Source: Gemmatimonadota bacterium
Lineage (GTDB): Bacteria > Gemmatimonadota > Gemmatimonadetes > Longimicrobiales > Gaopeijiaceae
Direction: 5' to 3'
Length of the DNA: 15,145 bases
NCBI GenBank assembly: GCA_018678395.1
Contig: JAHHMJ010000675.1
Coordinates: forward strand, 1-15,145
Position 1 is the stretch's first letter; each line of letters begins with the position of its first letter. Below the pieces are notes generated by a model. It was not told the origin of the DNA. It saw nothing but the letters and a program-made list of their open reading frames with translations, and searched no databases. The translations under genes and the position numbers were made by a program. This document shows, piece by piece, positions 1 to 6,990 of the stretch.

Positions 1-651
1 CGCGAGATCCCGGTCATGATCGCCGTCACGCTCGCGCTGTTCCCGCTGATCTGGGACGGTCAGTTGAGCCGCCCCGACGGGATGATCCTGATCGTGATCC
101 TCGCGCTCTACCTGCTCTTCATCAATCGAGCGGCCGGCGAGGAAGTGCCGGAGGTGGTCGGGGAGTTCGAGATCTACGCCGACGATTCCAAGGCCGACGC
201 CAAGACCGTCGCCGGCAGTCTCGCCCTGATCGTCGGAGGGTCGATCGGACTCGTGCTCGGCGGGCGGTCGATCGTCATGGCCGCCGAGTACATCGCCAGT
301 GCGTTCGGCGTCCCGGATCTGGTGATCGGGTTGACCCTGGTCGCGATCGGCACGTCGCTGCCCGAGCTCGCCACCGCGCTCGTCGCCGCCTTCCGCAAGG
401 AGGCCGATATCGCGGTGGGCAACATCATCGGTTCGAACGTCTTCAACATTGCCGCGATCCTGGGCATCACGTCGACCGTCCAACCCATCCGGGTCGTGTC
501 GGACGTCGTGCGCGAGGAGCTACCGGTGGTTCTCCTGCTGTCCCTGCTGGCGTTCCCCGTCACGCGCTCGGCCCACCGCATCCGCCGGTGGGAGGGCGCG
601 ATCCTGCTCACGGCCTACTTCGTCGCGACGATCTGGCTCGTCCGGTTCTGA
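1..651 (+). CDS. Calcium/sodium antiporter (CaCA family, YrbG-like), C-terminal part
   Basis: Inner-membrane cation/Ca2+ exchanger of the CaCA superfamily, which swaps Ca2+ for Na+ (or H+). The reading frame is already open at base 1 (residues REIPV precede the first Met at 16), so the true start lies outside the window. The family's second alpha repeat is clear: GTSLPE at about nt 349-366 and GNIIGSNVFN at about nt 418-447. These hold the acidic and polar ion-coordinating residues. Hydrophobic segments lie on both sides, and a charged, Glu/Asp-rich cytosolic loop (about nt 136-205) separates the two halves, as is usual. The protein ends in a final membrane helix and TGA at 649-651. It converges on tnaA with only 37 bp between the stops and no obvious terminator hairpin. 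Family assignment is secure; ion preference cannot be read from this part. Confidence 0.9.
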   Translation, partial: REIPVMIAVTLALFPLIWDGQLSRPDGMILIVILALYLLFINRAAGEEVPEVVGEFEIYADDSKADAKTVAGSLALIVGGSIGLVLGGRSIVMAAEYIASAFGVPDLVIGLTLVAIGTSLPELATALVAAFRKEADIAVGNIIGSNVFNIAAILGITSTVQPIRVVSDVVREELPVVLLLSLLAFPVTRSAHRIRRWEGAILLTAYFVATIWLVRF

Positions 652-688
652 GTCGGACGGGTCATCGGCAGAGCCGGTGCACGGGTGG

Positions 689-2086
689 TCAGCTCGGCGC
701 GCTGGACGTTGCAGCCAGCGGCTCGAACCGGGCGGTGAAGTGCCGCAGCACGGGGGCCTGTTCGGCGATTCGGTAGCCCGCCAGAGACCGGCGCTGCTCC
801 CAGACCTCCAGGATCACGTCGATCACGTACTTGATCTGGCTCTCGGTGTAGACTCGCCGAGGAATGGCCAGGCGCACGAGCTCCATCCGGGACGGGACTT
901 CCTCGCCGGTCTCCGGATCGGTGTGCCCGAACATGACCGTCCCGATCTCGCATCCTCGGATGCCGCCCGCGAGGTACAGCTCGGCGGTGAGCGCCTGGCC
1001 CGGCAGCCGACTCCGCGGGATGTGGTCGAGGAAGGCCGCCGCATCGAGGTAGATGGCATGTCCTCCGGGCGGCCGCATGATCGGGACCCCCTGCTTGGCG
1101 AGGTGCTCTCCGAGGTAGCGAACCGAGGCGACCCGGTAGGCGAGGTAGTCCTCGTCGAGCACCTCTTCGAGACCGACGGCGATGGCCTCGAGGTCGCGGC
1201 CGGCGAGGCCCCCGTAGGTCGGGAAGCCCTCGGTGAGGATCAGCAGGTTCTCCTCCTGCCGCGTGAGCTCGGCGTCCTGGCTGGCGAGGAATCCCCCGAT
1301 GTTCGCCAGCCCGTCCTTCTTGGCCGACATGGTGCAGCCGTCGGCGAGTGCGAACATCGCGCGGGCGATCTCCTTCACCGGTGTATCGCCCCACCCCTCT
1401 TCGCGGGTCTTGATGAACCAGGCGTTCTCGGCGAACCGGCAGGCGTCGAGGTACAGCGGGATTCCGGCCCGCCGACAGACGGCCGACACCTCGCGTAGAT
1501 TCGCCATCGACACCGGCTGTCCCCCGCCGGTGTTGTTGGTCACCGTGACCATCACGAGCGGAATCCGGTCGACGCCGTGTTCGTCGATCGTCGCTTCGAG
1601 GGCCGCCACGTCCATGTCGCCCTTGAAGGGATGGGGCTCGCCCGGGACGAGTCCGTGCGGAGCCGGAAGATCGATCGCGGTCGCGCCGGTCGCCTCGACG
1701 TTCGCCCGCGTCGTGTCGAAGTGCGTGTTGTTCGGCACCACGTCCCCGGGCGAGCAGACCGTCTCGAAGAGGATCCGCTCCGCCGCTCGTCCCTGGTGGG
1801 TCGGGATCACGTGCTCGAACCCGGTGAGCTCGTGGACCACGTCGCGGAAGCGGAAGAACGAGCGACTTCCCGCGTAGCCCTCGTCGCCTCGCATCAGCGC
1901 GCCCCACTGCTCGGCACTCATGGCCGACGTGCCGCTGTCGGTCAGCAGGTCGATCAGCACGTCGTCGCTGCGCAGCTTGAACATGTTGTAGCCGGCTTCG
2001 CGCAGCATCTCCTCGCGCTGCACCCGCGTCGTCATGCGGATCGGCTCGACGACCTTGATGCGAAACGGCTCGATGATCTCGGCCAT
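689..2086 (-). CDS. tnaA: Tryptophanase (tryptophan indole-lyase)
   Basis: PLP enzyme that splits L-tryptophan into indole, pyruvate and ammonia in the cytosol. The 465-aa length matches the tryptophanase/tyrosine phenol-lyase (TPL) fold-type I family. Visible motifs are LIDLLTDSGT (44-53), the phosphate-binding THQGR (96-100), D214 for the pyridine nitrogen, and SAKKD with the PLP lysine K257. The overall wording resembles TPL (ADGCTMS, NIGGF, AGRDLEA), but the substrate-deciding positions are those of tryptophanase. These are Asp124 where TPL has Thr124, Ile381 where TPL has Arg381, and His449 in RHFTARF where TPL has Phe and E. coli TnaA has His463. It is the second gene of an operon, 10 nt after the cystathionine gamma-synthase-family gene. 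The ribosome site is weak (AGAAGAA), so coupled translation is plausible. There is no TnaC-like leader peptide, because the upstream gene abuts it directly. Confidence 0.9.
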   Translation of the reverse strand: MAEIIEPFRIKVVEPIRMTTRVQREEMLREAGYNMFKLRSDDVLIDLLTDSGTSAMSAEQWGALMRGDEGYAGSRSFFRFRDVVHELTGFEHVIPTHQGRAAERILFETVCSPGDVVPNNTHFDTTRANVEATGATAIDLPAPHGLVPGEPHPFKGDMDVAALEATIDEHGVDRIPLVMVTVTNNTGGGQPVSMANLREVSAVCRRAGIPLYLDACRFAENAWFIKTREEGWGDTPVKEIARAMFALADGCTMSAKKDGLANIGGFLASQDAELTRQEENLLILTEGFPTYGGLAGRDLEAIAVGLEEVLDEDYLAYRVASVRYLGEHLAKQGVPIMRPPGGHAIYLDAAAFLDHIPRSRLPGQALTAELYLAGGIRGCEIGTVMFGHTDPETGEEVPSRMELVRLAIPRRVYTESQIKYVIDVILEVWEQRRSLAGYRIAEQAPVLRHFTARFEPLAATSSAPS

Positions 2087-2096
2087 GGGTGTTCTT

Positions 2097-3374
2097 CTAG
2101 ACGTGTTCGAGGGCCTGGGACAGGTCTGCGATGAGGTCCTGCGGGTTCTCTACGCCCACGCTGAGACGGACCAGCGCGGGGGTGATGCCCATGCGAGCCT
2201 GGTCGGCGGGCGGCACGTCCGAGTGCGTCATGCTGGCCGGGTGCTCGGCGAGTGACTCGGTGCCCCCGAGGCTCACCGCCAGCTTGGTGAGCTGGAGGTG
2301 GTTCAGAAGCCGGAACGCCTCCGCTTCACCCCCGCGGACCTCGAACGAGATCATGCTCCCGGGAGACAGGCACTGGCGGCGATAGGTCTCGAAGTCGGGG
2401 TCGTTCTCGCCGAGGTGTCCGAGGTAGTACACGCGGTCGACCTTGGGATGGTCGAGCAGGTAATCGGCCACGTAGCGCGCGTTCTTCATCTGGCTCGTCA
2501 TGCGGAGCTTCAGCGTCTCGAGCGATCGCAACAGGAGCCATCCCGTCCACGGCCCGGCCATGCTGCCGAAGAAGGTCCGCGTGGCCTTCAGGCGGGTGAT
2601 GAGGTCGTCCGAGCCCAGGACGGCGCCGGCGATCAGGTCGCTGTGGCCACCGACGAACTTCGTGAGCGAATACAGGACGAGGTCGGCTCCGTGCTTCAGC
2701 GGGTGCTGCCAGAGCGGACCGAGGAAGGTGTTGTCGACGGCGACCAGGACCCGACGGTCTTCGGTCGTGCATTCCCGAGCGACCTCCGCACACATCCCGA
2801 TGTCGACCAGCCGATTGGTCGGGTTGGCCGGTGTCTCCACGTAGATCATGGCCAGGCGTTCGCGCCGGTCGCCCTCGGAGAGCGCCGCTTCGAGTCCCGC
2901 GCGACCCTCCACGGCGGGGAAGGGCACCGTCTCGATGCCGAACTCCGGAAGGATCACGTGGAAGAGGTATTCGGTTCCCCCGTAGATCGGCTCGCTGAAA
3001 GCCAGCACGTCACCCGGACGCAGGAAGGTGAAGGCGGTGGTGGCGATCGAGGCCATCCCGCTCTCGAAGGACGCGGCGGCCTCGGCGTCGTCCCAGAGCG
3101 TGAGGCGGTCCTCCAGAATCTCCAGCGACGGGTTGTTGAGTCGGGAGTAGATCAGACCCAGCGTCTCGTCGTTGCGCCGCTCCCGAAGCCCGTAGGCGAT
3201 TTCGAAGAAGGCCTTGCCCTCCTCGGCCGTTCGGAAGGCGAAGGTCGAGGTCTGGAATATGGGCGGTTTCACGGCCCCTTCCGACCATTCCGGACGGTAG
3301 CCGTAGCTCATCATGAGGCTCTCGGGACTCAGGACATGGTCGCCGAGGGTGCGTTTGTCGGATGGGTCCTTCAC
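2097..3374 (-). CDS. Cystathionine gamma-synthase-family PLP lyase/transferase
   Basis: Cys/Met-metabolism PLP enzyme (trans-sulfuration family, fold type I), cytosolic. From an upstream GTG at 3410 (used for numbering) it shows Y88-S-R, D226, the PLP lysine K251 in YSLTKFVGGHSD, SLGGTESLAEHP (380-389) and the carboxylate-binding R415. The N-terminal segment SPESLMMSYGY and the insert after IYSR place it in a longer subgroup usually annotated only as cystathionine gamma-synthase family. The position of the catalytic Cys of methionine gamma-lyase (Cys116 in Pseudomonas putida) is Gly145 here, so methionine gamma-lyase is not supported. Synthase, lyase or O-acylhomoserine activity stays open. 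The chosen start is the GTG at 3374 because GGAG lies 6 nt before it; the alternative at 3410 has no ribosome site and falls in a palindrome. It heads the operon with tnaA. Confidence 0.85.
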   Translation of the reverse strand: MKDPSDKRTLGDHVLSPESLMMSYGYRPEWSEGAVKPPIFQTSTFAFRTAEEGKAFFEIAYGLRERRNDETLGLIYSRLNNPSLEILEDRLTLWDDAEAAASFESGMASIATTAFTFLRPGDVLAFSEPIYGGTEYLFHVILPEFGIETVPFPAVEGRAGLEAALSEGDRRERLAMIYVETPANPTNRLVDIGMCAEVARECTTEDRRVLVAVDNTFLGPLWQHPLKHGADLVLYSLTKFVGGHSDLIAGAVLGSDDLITRLKATRTFFGSMAGPWTGWLLLRSLETLKLRMTSQMKNARYVADYLLDHPKVDRVYYLGHLGENDPDFETYRRQCLSPGSMISFEVRGGEAEAFRLLNHLQLTKLAVSLGGTESLAEHPASMTHSDVPPADQARMGITPALVRLSVGVENPQDLIADLSQALEHV

Positions 3375-3380
3375 TCTGGA

Positions 3381-3384
3381 CTCC
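3381..3384 (-). promoter_or_regulatory. Ribosome binding site GGAG deciding the start at 3374
   Basis: On the minus strand GGAG is followed by six bases and the GTG at 3374-3372. No comparable purine run precedes the in-frame GTG 36 nt upstream, so the shorter protein (425 aa) is preferred. Confidence 0.6.
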
Positions 3385-3407
3385 GCGCGAGATGGTGAGG
3401 GGTGGAG

Positions 3408-3419
3408 CACGGTACCGTG
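3408..3419. promoter_or_regulatory. Perfect 12-bp palindrome CACGGTACCGTG, candidate operator
   Basis: Every base of CACGGTACCGTG is matched in the reverse complement; the next outer pair does not match. It lies 34-45 nt upstream of the preferred start of the cystathionine gamma-synthase-family gene. It is also inside the 117-bp divergent gap that must hold the promoters of that operon and of the DUF2157-like gene. A dimeric regulator binding here could control tryptophan or sulfur amino-acid breakdown. That role is inference; only the symmetry and position are seen. I could not find a convincing -35/-10 pair on either strand of the gap. Confidence 0.4.
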
Positions 3420-3491
3420 TCAGGTTGAATCTAGCAGGGTCCACGGCACGACACCCTTGCCCCCCCGTCGCCCGGGCCCCAGCCTCGAGTC

Positions 3492-4634
3492 ATGGCACGA
3501 CGCGATCGAGGGGTCGAGCGAGCGGTGCACCGGTGGGCCCGCAAAGGCCTCATCGACGAGGCTCTCGCGCACGCACTCCGCGATGAAGCCCGCTCGGAGC
3601 ATGATGCCGACACACTCCGGGTCGGCCAGCTGCTCACGGCCGTGACCGGTGCGGTGGCGCTGTTTCTCGCCGGTGCTCTGTTCGTCTCGCAGACGTGGCC
3701 GTCCCTGTCGGAGTCCGCGCGGACGACGGTCCTGGGCGTCCTCTCCGCTGCGATATGGCTCCTGGGCCGCGTCCTGTCCTCACGAGAGCGCTGGACCCGC
3801 ATCGGTGAGGTGATCCAGGTCGCGGGGATGGCGCTGGCCGCGTTCGCCCTGGTCTACTCCGACAACGCCTGGGGCGAGGGCTCACTCGGCGCTCGGGTGG
3901 TCGGAGCGATGGCCCTCGTGATCCCGATCGTCCTCGGACCCCTGGCGTGGAAGAGCTCGGTCGGCATGGTTGCGGCGCACACGGCCCTCTCGCTCGTCTT
4001 CGCGGCACTCTTCCTCGATCGAGCGTTGGGCCTCGACTTCGAAGCCATCGTCTGGGTCCTCGATGGACTGGTTCTGGTCGCCCTGGTGGTTCTCTGGCTT
4101 CGTGTGAAGGACCGCTGGGATCGCGGTGTGCATCGAGACCTCGTGGCGCTCACCACCGGGCTCTACGCCGGACTCGTCCTGGTATTCTTCACCGGAGCCG
4201 GGGTGCTGGATTGGGACGAGGGCACCATATGGGCCATCGATGTCTGGTGGTTGGGGATGGTGGGGCTGACGATGTGGGGGGCGGCCCACACGCCCGGTGA
4301 TGCGGAGCGGGATGTGATCGAGACCCACATGGCGGCGTGCGTGCTCCTCGGCACCTTCTTCATCGGCTTCACGGGAGCCGAGGCACTGTCGGTCCCGGCC
4401 GAAGCGTGGGCGATCGGCGCCGCCGCCGTGGGTGCCGCGGGACTCTTCTGGGGCCTCCGGGTGCGCAACATCCCCACCGTCGGCGCGTCCACCCTGGCGC
4501 TCATCGGTGTGCTGTGGGTGTACGCCATGGATCAGGCCGATGCGGGAGTCGCGGCCGCGGCCATGGCCGTCACGGCCATTCTGCTCTTCTGGGTCGCCTC
4601 CCGGATTCGGACGGTCGGCCCAGACGGGGGCTGA
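3492..4634 (+). CDS. DUF2157-like polytopic membrane protein
   Basis: The 380-aa integral membrane protein has no known reaction. The first 45 or so residues are charged and probably cytosolic. They carry the pattern WARKGLIDEALAHALRDEA (15-33), which resembles the N-terminal segment of DUF2157 proteins. Ten to twelve hydrophobic helices follow, roughly at 46-66, 78-94, 107-122, 136-152, 157-174, 186-203, 217-235, 247-264, 278-295, 303-322, 330-346 and 352-369. Acidic or Trp-rich loops separate some of them (for example LDWDEGTIWAIDVWW). No catalytic motif or binding site is visible. It is read away from the PLP-lyase operon and ends 57 nt before fabI. No Shine-Dalgarno precedes the ATG, and no better start is seen. 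The family name rests on N-terminal pattern and topology only. Confidence 0.75.
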   Translation: MARRDRGVERAVHRWARKGLIDEALAHALRDEARSEHDADTLRVGQLLTAVTGAVALFLAGALFVSQTWPSLSESARTTVLGVLSAAIWLLGRVLSSRERWTRIGEVIQVAGMALAAFALVYSDNAWGEGSLGARVVGAMALVIPIVLGPLAWKSSVGMVAAHTALSLVFAALFLDRALGLDFEAIVWVLDGLVLVALVVLWLRVKDRWDRGVHRDLVALTTGLYAGLVLVFFTGAGVLDWDEGTIWAIDVWWLGMVGLTMWGAAHTPGDAERDVIETHMAACVLLGTFFIGFTGAEALSVPAEAWAIGAAAVGAAGLFWGLRVRNIPTVGASTLALIGVLWVYAMDQADAGVAAAAMAVTAILLFWVASRIRTVGPDGG

Positions 4635-4660
4635 CGAGCGACAGTCGGCGGGTCTACCTT
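4631..4660 (+). promoter_or_regulatory. Possible promoter for fabI
   Basis: CTGACG (4631-4636) matches four of six bases of the -35 consensus. TACCTT (4655-4660) is a fair -10, with 18 bp between them. Transcription would start near 4667 and give a pyrimidine-rich leader of about 25 nt without a Shine-Dalgarno. In so GC-rich a genome such matches arise by chance, so the call is tentative. Confidence 0.3.
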
Positions 4661-4691
4661 CCACCTCCCTCCCCTCGCATCCGCACGCACC

Positions 4692-5597
4692 ATGCTCTCG
4701 ATCGACCTGACCGGTAAGCGGGCCTTCGTGGCCGGAGTCGCCGACGACAACGGCTACGGCTGGGCCATCGCACGTGCTCTCGCGGCCGCCGGCGCCTCGG
4801 TGTGCGTCGGTACCTGGCCCCCCGTCCTGGGGATCTTCCAGCGTCTGCGCGAGAAGGGTCGCCTCGACTTCTCGCTCGACGGCGGTGGAGAGTGGTCGAT
4901 CGAGAAGGTGTATCCGATGGATGCGGTGTTCGACACGCCGGAGGACGTTCCGGAGGATCTGCACGACGACAAGCGCTATCGCGGGCTGAGCGGCTTCACG
5001 ATCCAGGAGGTCGCCGACGCCATGGCGTCGGATTTCGGATCGCCGGCCATCGACGTACTCGTGCACTCGCTGGCCAACGGACCGGAGGTGTCGAAGCCGC
5101 TGATCGACACCTCGCGCGCCGGATACCTGGCCGCGCTGTCGACCAGCGCCTATTCGCTCGTCAGCATGGTCCGGCGCTTCGGGCCCATCATGCGCCCGGG
5201 TGGAGCCGTGGTCTCGTTGACCTACCTCGCCGGCGAGCGGGTGATTCCGGGGTACGGTGGGGGCATGAGTTCGGCGAAGTCGGCGCTCGAGGGGGATACG
5301 CGGACGCTGGCCTACGAGGCGGGCCGCCGGCACGGCGTACGCGTGAACACCATCAGCGCCGGTCCGCTCGCCAGCCGCGCGGCAAAAGCCATCGGCTCGA
5401 TCGGCAACATGGTCGAGTACTACGAGGTCAACGCGGCGCTCCCCGCCTGTCAGACGGCCGACGACGTGGGTCGCGCGGCCGCCTTCCTCTGCTCGCCGCT
5501 CGCCGCCGGCATCACCGGTGAGACGCTGCACGTCGACATGGGCTATCACGCCATGGGGATGGTGGCCGAGGACCAGTTGGGCTCCGACGGAGACTGA
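4692..5597 (+). CDS. fabI: Enoyl-[acyl-carrier-protein] reductase, plant/chlamydia type
   Basis: NADH-dependent reductase that completes each round of fatty acid elongation (trans-2-enoyl-ACP to acyl-ACP), a cytosolic tetramer of the SDR superfamily. The Rossmann start [20 protein letters not shown] (15-34) and [14 protein letters not shown] (124-137) are unmistakable. The catalytic pair is Tyr188 and Lys196 in [10 protein letters not shown], with Tyr178 also present. The Tyr-to-Lys step is eight residues, as in plant enzymes, not seven as in E. coli FabI. At 301 aa it is about 40 longer than E. coli FabI. The extra residues (about 57-100, with [18 protein letters not shown]) are the loop typical of plastid, apicomplexan and chlamydial enzymes. 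It stands apart from other fab genes, between a membrane protein and an aminotransferase. No Shine-Dalgarno precedes the ATG. Confidence 0.95.
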   Translation: MLSIDLTGKRAFVAGVADDNGYGWAIARALAAAGASVCVGTWPPVLGIFQRLREKGRLDFSLDGGGEWSIEKVYPMDAVFDTPEDVPEDLHDDKRYRGLSGFTIQEVADAMASDFGSPAIDVLVHSLANGPEVSKPLIDTSRAGYLAALSTSAYSLVSMVRRFGPIMRPGGAVVSLTYLAGERVIPGYGGGMSSAKSALEGDTRTLAYEAGRRHGVRVNTISAGPLASRAAKAIGSIGNMVEYYEVNAALPACQTADDVGRAAAFLCSPLAAGITGETLHVDMGYHAMGMVAEDQLGSDGD

Positions 5598-5619
5598 CCC
5601 CTCACCGGCGCGTCCGGTG

Positions 5620-5625
5620 TAGTAT
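5620..5625 (+). promoter_or_regulatory. -10 element TAGTAT placed for a leaderless transcript
   Basis: TAGTAT ends six bases before the ATG at 5632. Normal spacing from -10 to transcription start would therefore put the first base of the mRNA at or next to the A of the start codon. There is no Shine-Dalgarno, consistent with a leaderless message. The best -35-like match, CTGACC (5594-5599), is 20 bp away, which is too far for a strong promoter. Confidence 0.4.
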
Positions 5626-5631
5626 CGCCGC

Positions 5632-6990
5632 ATGGACACCCTCGGCACTCTGCTCCCGCGGTTGCTCACCGTGATCCCCGGTCCGGCGTCGCGCGCGCTC
5701 GCGGACCGGTTGGCCGCGGTCGAGTCCCGCAACATCACCTTCGTCGACGACGGCTGGCCGGTCTTCTGGGACGAGGCCCGGGGCGCCAACGTGCGCGATG
5801 CCGACGGGAACGTCTACGTCGACCTGACGGCCGCGTTCGGTGTGGCCCTGCTCGGGCACGGCGCCCCGGAGGTCCTCGACGCGATCCGCCGCGAGGCACC
5901 GCGGCTCGTTCACGGCATGGGGGACGTCCATCCGCCGGTGGCCAAGGTCCGGTTCCTCGAGGCTCTCGCACGGGTACTGCCCTGGGATCAGCCGCGCGCG
6001 GTGCTGGGCTCGTCCGGGAGCGAGGCGGTCGAGGCGGCGTTGAAGACCGCGCGCCTCGCGAGTGGTCGCCCGGGCGTCGTGGCCCTCGAGGGGGGGTACC
6101 ACGGTCTGACGGTCGGCTCGCTCGCCGTTACGGCGCGGCCGGACTTCCGCGGACCCGTGCGCGATCGACTCTATCCGGGTGTCGCGTTCCTGCCGTTCCC
6201 CACGGAAGCCGGTACTCCGGCACCGGGCGAAACGTCGGTAGGCGCGGCTCTGGCGATGTTGGACCGCTGGATCGACGACGGTGTCCCGACCCCCTCCGGT
6301 CGCGTGCCGCTGGGGACGGTCCTGCTCGAACCGATCCAGGCGCGCGGCGGTGTTCGGGCGCTGCCCTCGAGCTTCACCGCCGGGCTGACGGAACGGGCTC
6401 GAGAGCACGACCTGATCGTCGTCGCGGACGAGATCTACACCGGCCTCGGCCGCTGTGGCTCCGTGCTGGCCTCGCCGCTGGTGGGGCTCGAGCCGGATAT
6501 CGTGTGCCTGGGCAAGATCCTCGGCGGAGGGATGCCCTTGAGCGCCTGCGTGGCTCCGGCCCGCATCATGGATGCATGGCCGGCTTCCGACGGAGAGGCT
6601 CTCCACACCAGCACCTTCCTGGGTCACCCCCTCGCCTGCGCGGTGGGGGAAGCGGTCCTCGGGCAGGTGGCCGCGGACCTGCCGGATCGGGCGCGCGCGC
6701 TGGGCGAGCGGCTCCGGGCGGGGCTGGAGTCGGGGCTCGCGGGACATCCCGACATACGGGTGCGAGGTGTGGGACTCCTTCTGGGTGTCGACGTCGTCGA
6801 CGACGGGACGCCGCGCACCGGGGCCGGCGTCCGCATTGCGCGGGCGCTCCTCCGCCGAGGCGTGCTCGCCCTCCCCGCGGGCGATCGAGGCAGCGTCATC
6901 GAGCTGTCGCCGCCGGTGGTGCTCACCGAGGCACAGGCCGACTTCGCCGTCGCCGCGGTGGTCGAGGCGGTGCAGGGGGAGCTTGCATGA
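5632..6990 (+). CDS. Class-III PLP aminotransferase (4-aminobutyrate aminotransferase-like)
   Basis: Fold-type I aminotransferase of class III, which moves an amino group from a (usually omega-) amine to an oxo acid. The 452-aa length is normal. Visible features are the phosphate-binding GSSGSEA (126-132), GGYHG (154-158), ADEIYTGLGR with the pyridine-binding Asp266 (265-274), the PLP lysine K295 in CLGKILGGGMPLSA, and STFLGHPLA (327-335). The motifs fit 4-aminobutyrate, ornithine or diaminobutyrate-type enzymes alike. The substrate cannot be chosen from sequence, and no pathway partner for any of these lies nearby. The start has a -10 box immediately upstream (possible leaderless mRNA). The stop overlaps the lipase start as ATGA, so the two proteins are probably made in step. 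Confidence 0.9.
   Translation: MDTLGTLLPRLLTVIPGPASRALADRLAAVESRNITFVDDGWPVFWDEARGANVRDADGNVYVDLTAAFGVALLGHGAPEVLDAIRREAPRLVHGMGDVHPPVAKVRFLEALARVLPWDQPRAVLGSSGSEAVEAALKTARLASGRPGVVALEGGYHGLTVGSLAVTARPDFRGPVRDRLYPGVAFLPFPTEAGTPAPGETSVGAALAMLDRWIDDGVPTPSGRVPLGTVLLEPIQARGGVRALPSSFTAGLTERAREHDLIVVADEIYTGLGRCGSVLASPLVGLEPDIVCLGKILGGGMPLSACVAPARIMDAWPASDGEALHTSTFLGHPLACAVGEAVLGQVAADLPDRARALGERLRAGLESGLAGHPDIRVRGVGLLLGVDVVDDGTPRTGAGVRIARALLRRGVLALPAGDRGSVIELSPPVVLTEAQADFAVAAVVEAVQGELA

Noticed and set aside
689..2086. Tyrosine phenol-lyase as the name of the tnaA gene
   Set aside because: The TPL-defining Thr124, Arg381 and Phe448 positions read Asp, Ile and His.
2298..3398. Plus-strand frame opposite the CGS-family gene
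   Set aside because: Same GC-skewed shadow effect; the minus-strand frame has the PLP lysine and all family motifs.
3882..5789. Long open frame (635 codons) on the minus strand
   Set aside because: It lies opposite the DUF2157-like gene and fabI, has Arg/Gly/His-rich low-complexity content without family motifs, and spans two real genes. It is a GC-bias shadow.
6504..6986. Upstream extension of the lipase inside the aminotransferase gene
   Set aside because: The ATG at 6987 has a ribosome site, an ATGA overlap and a signal peptide right after it. The extension is Arg/Gly-rich filler.
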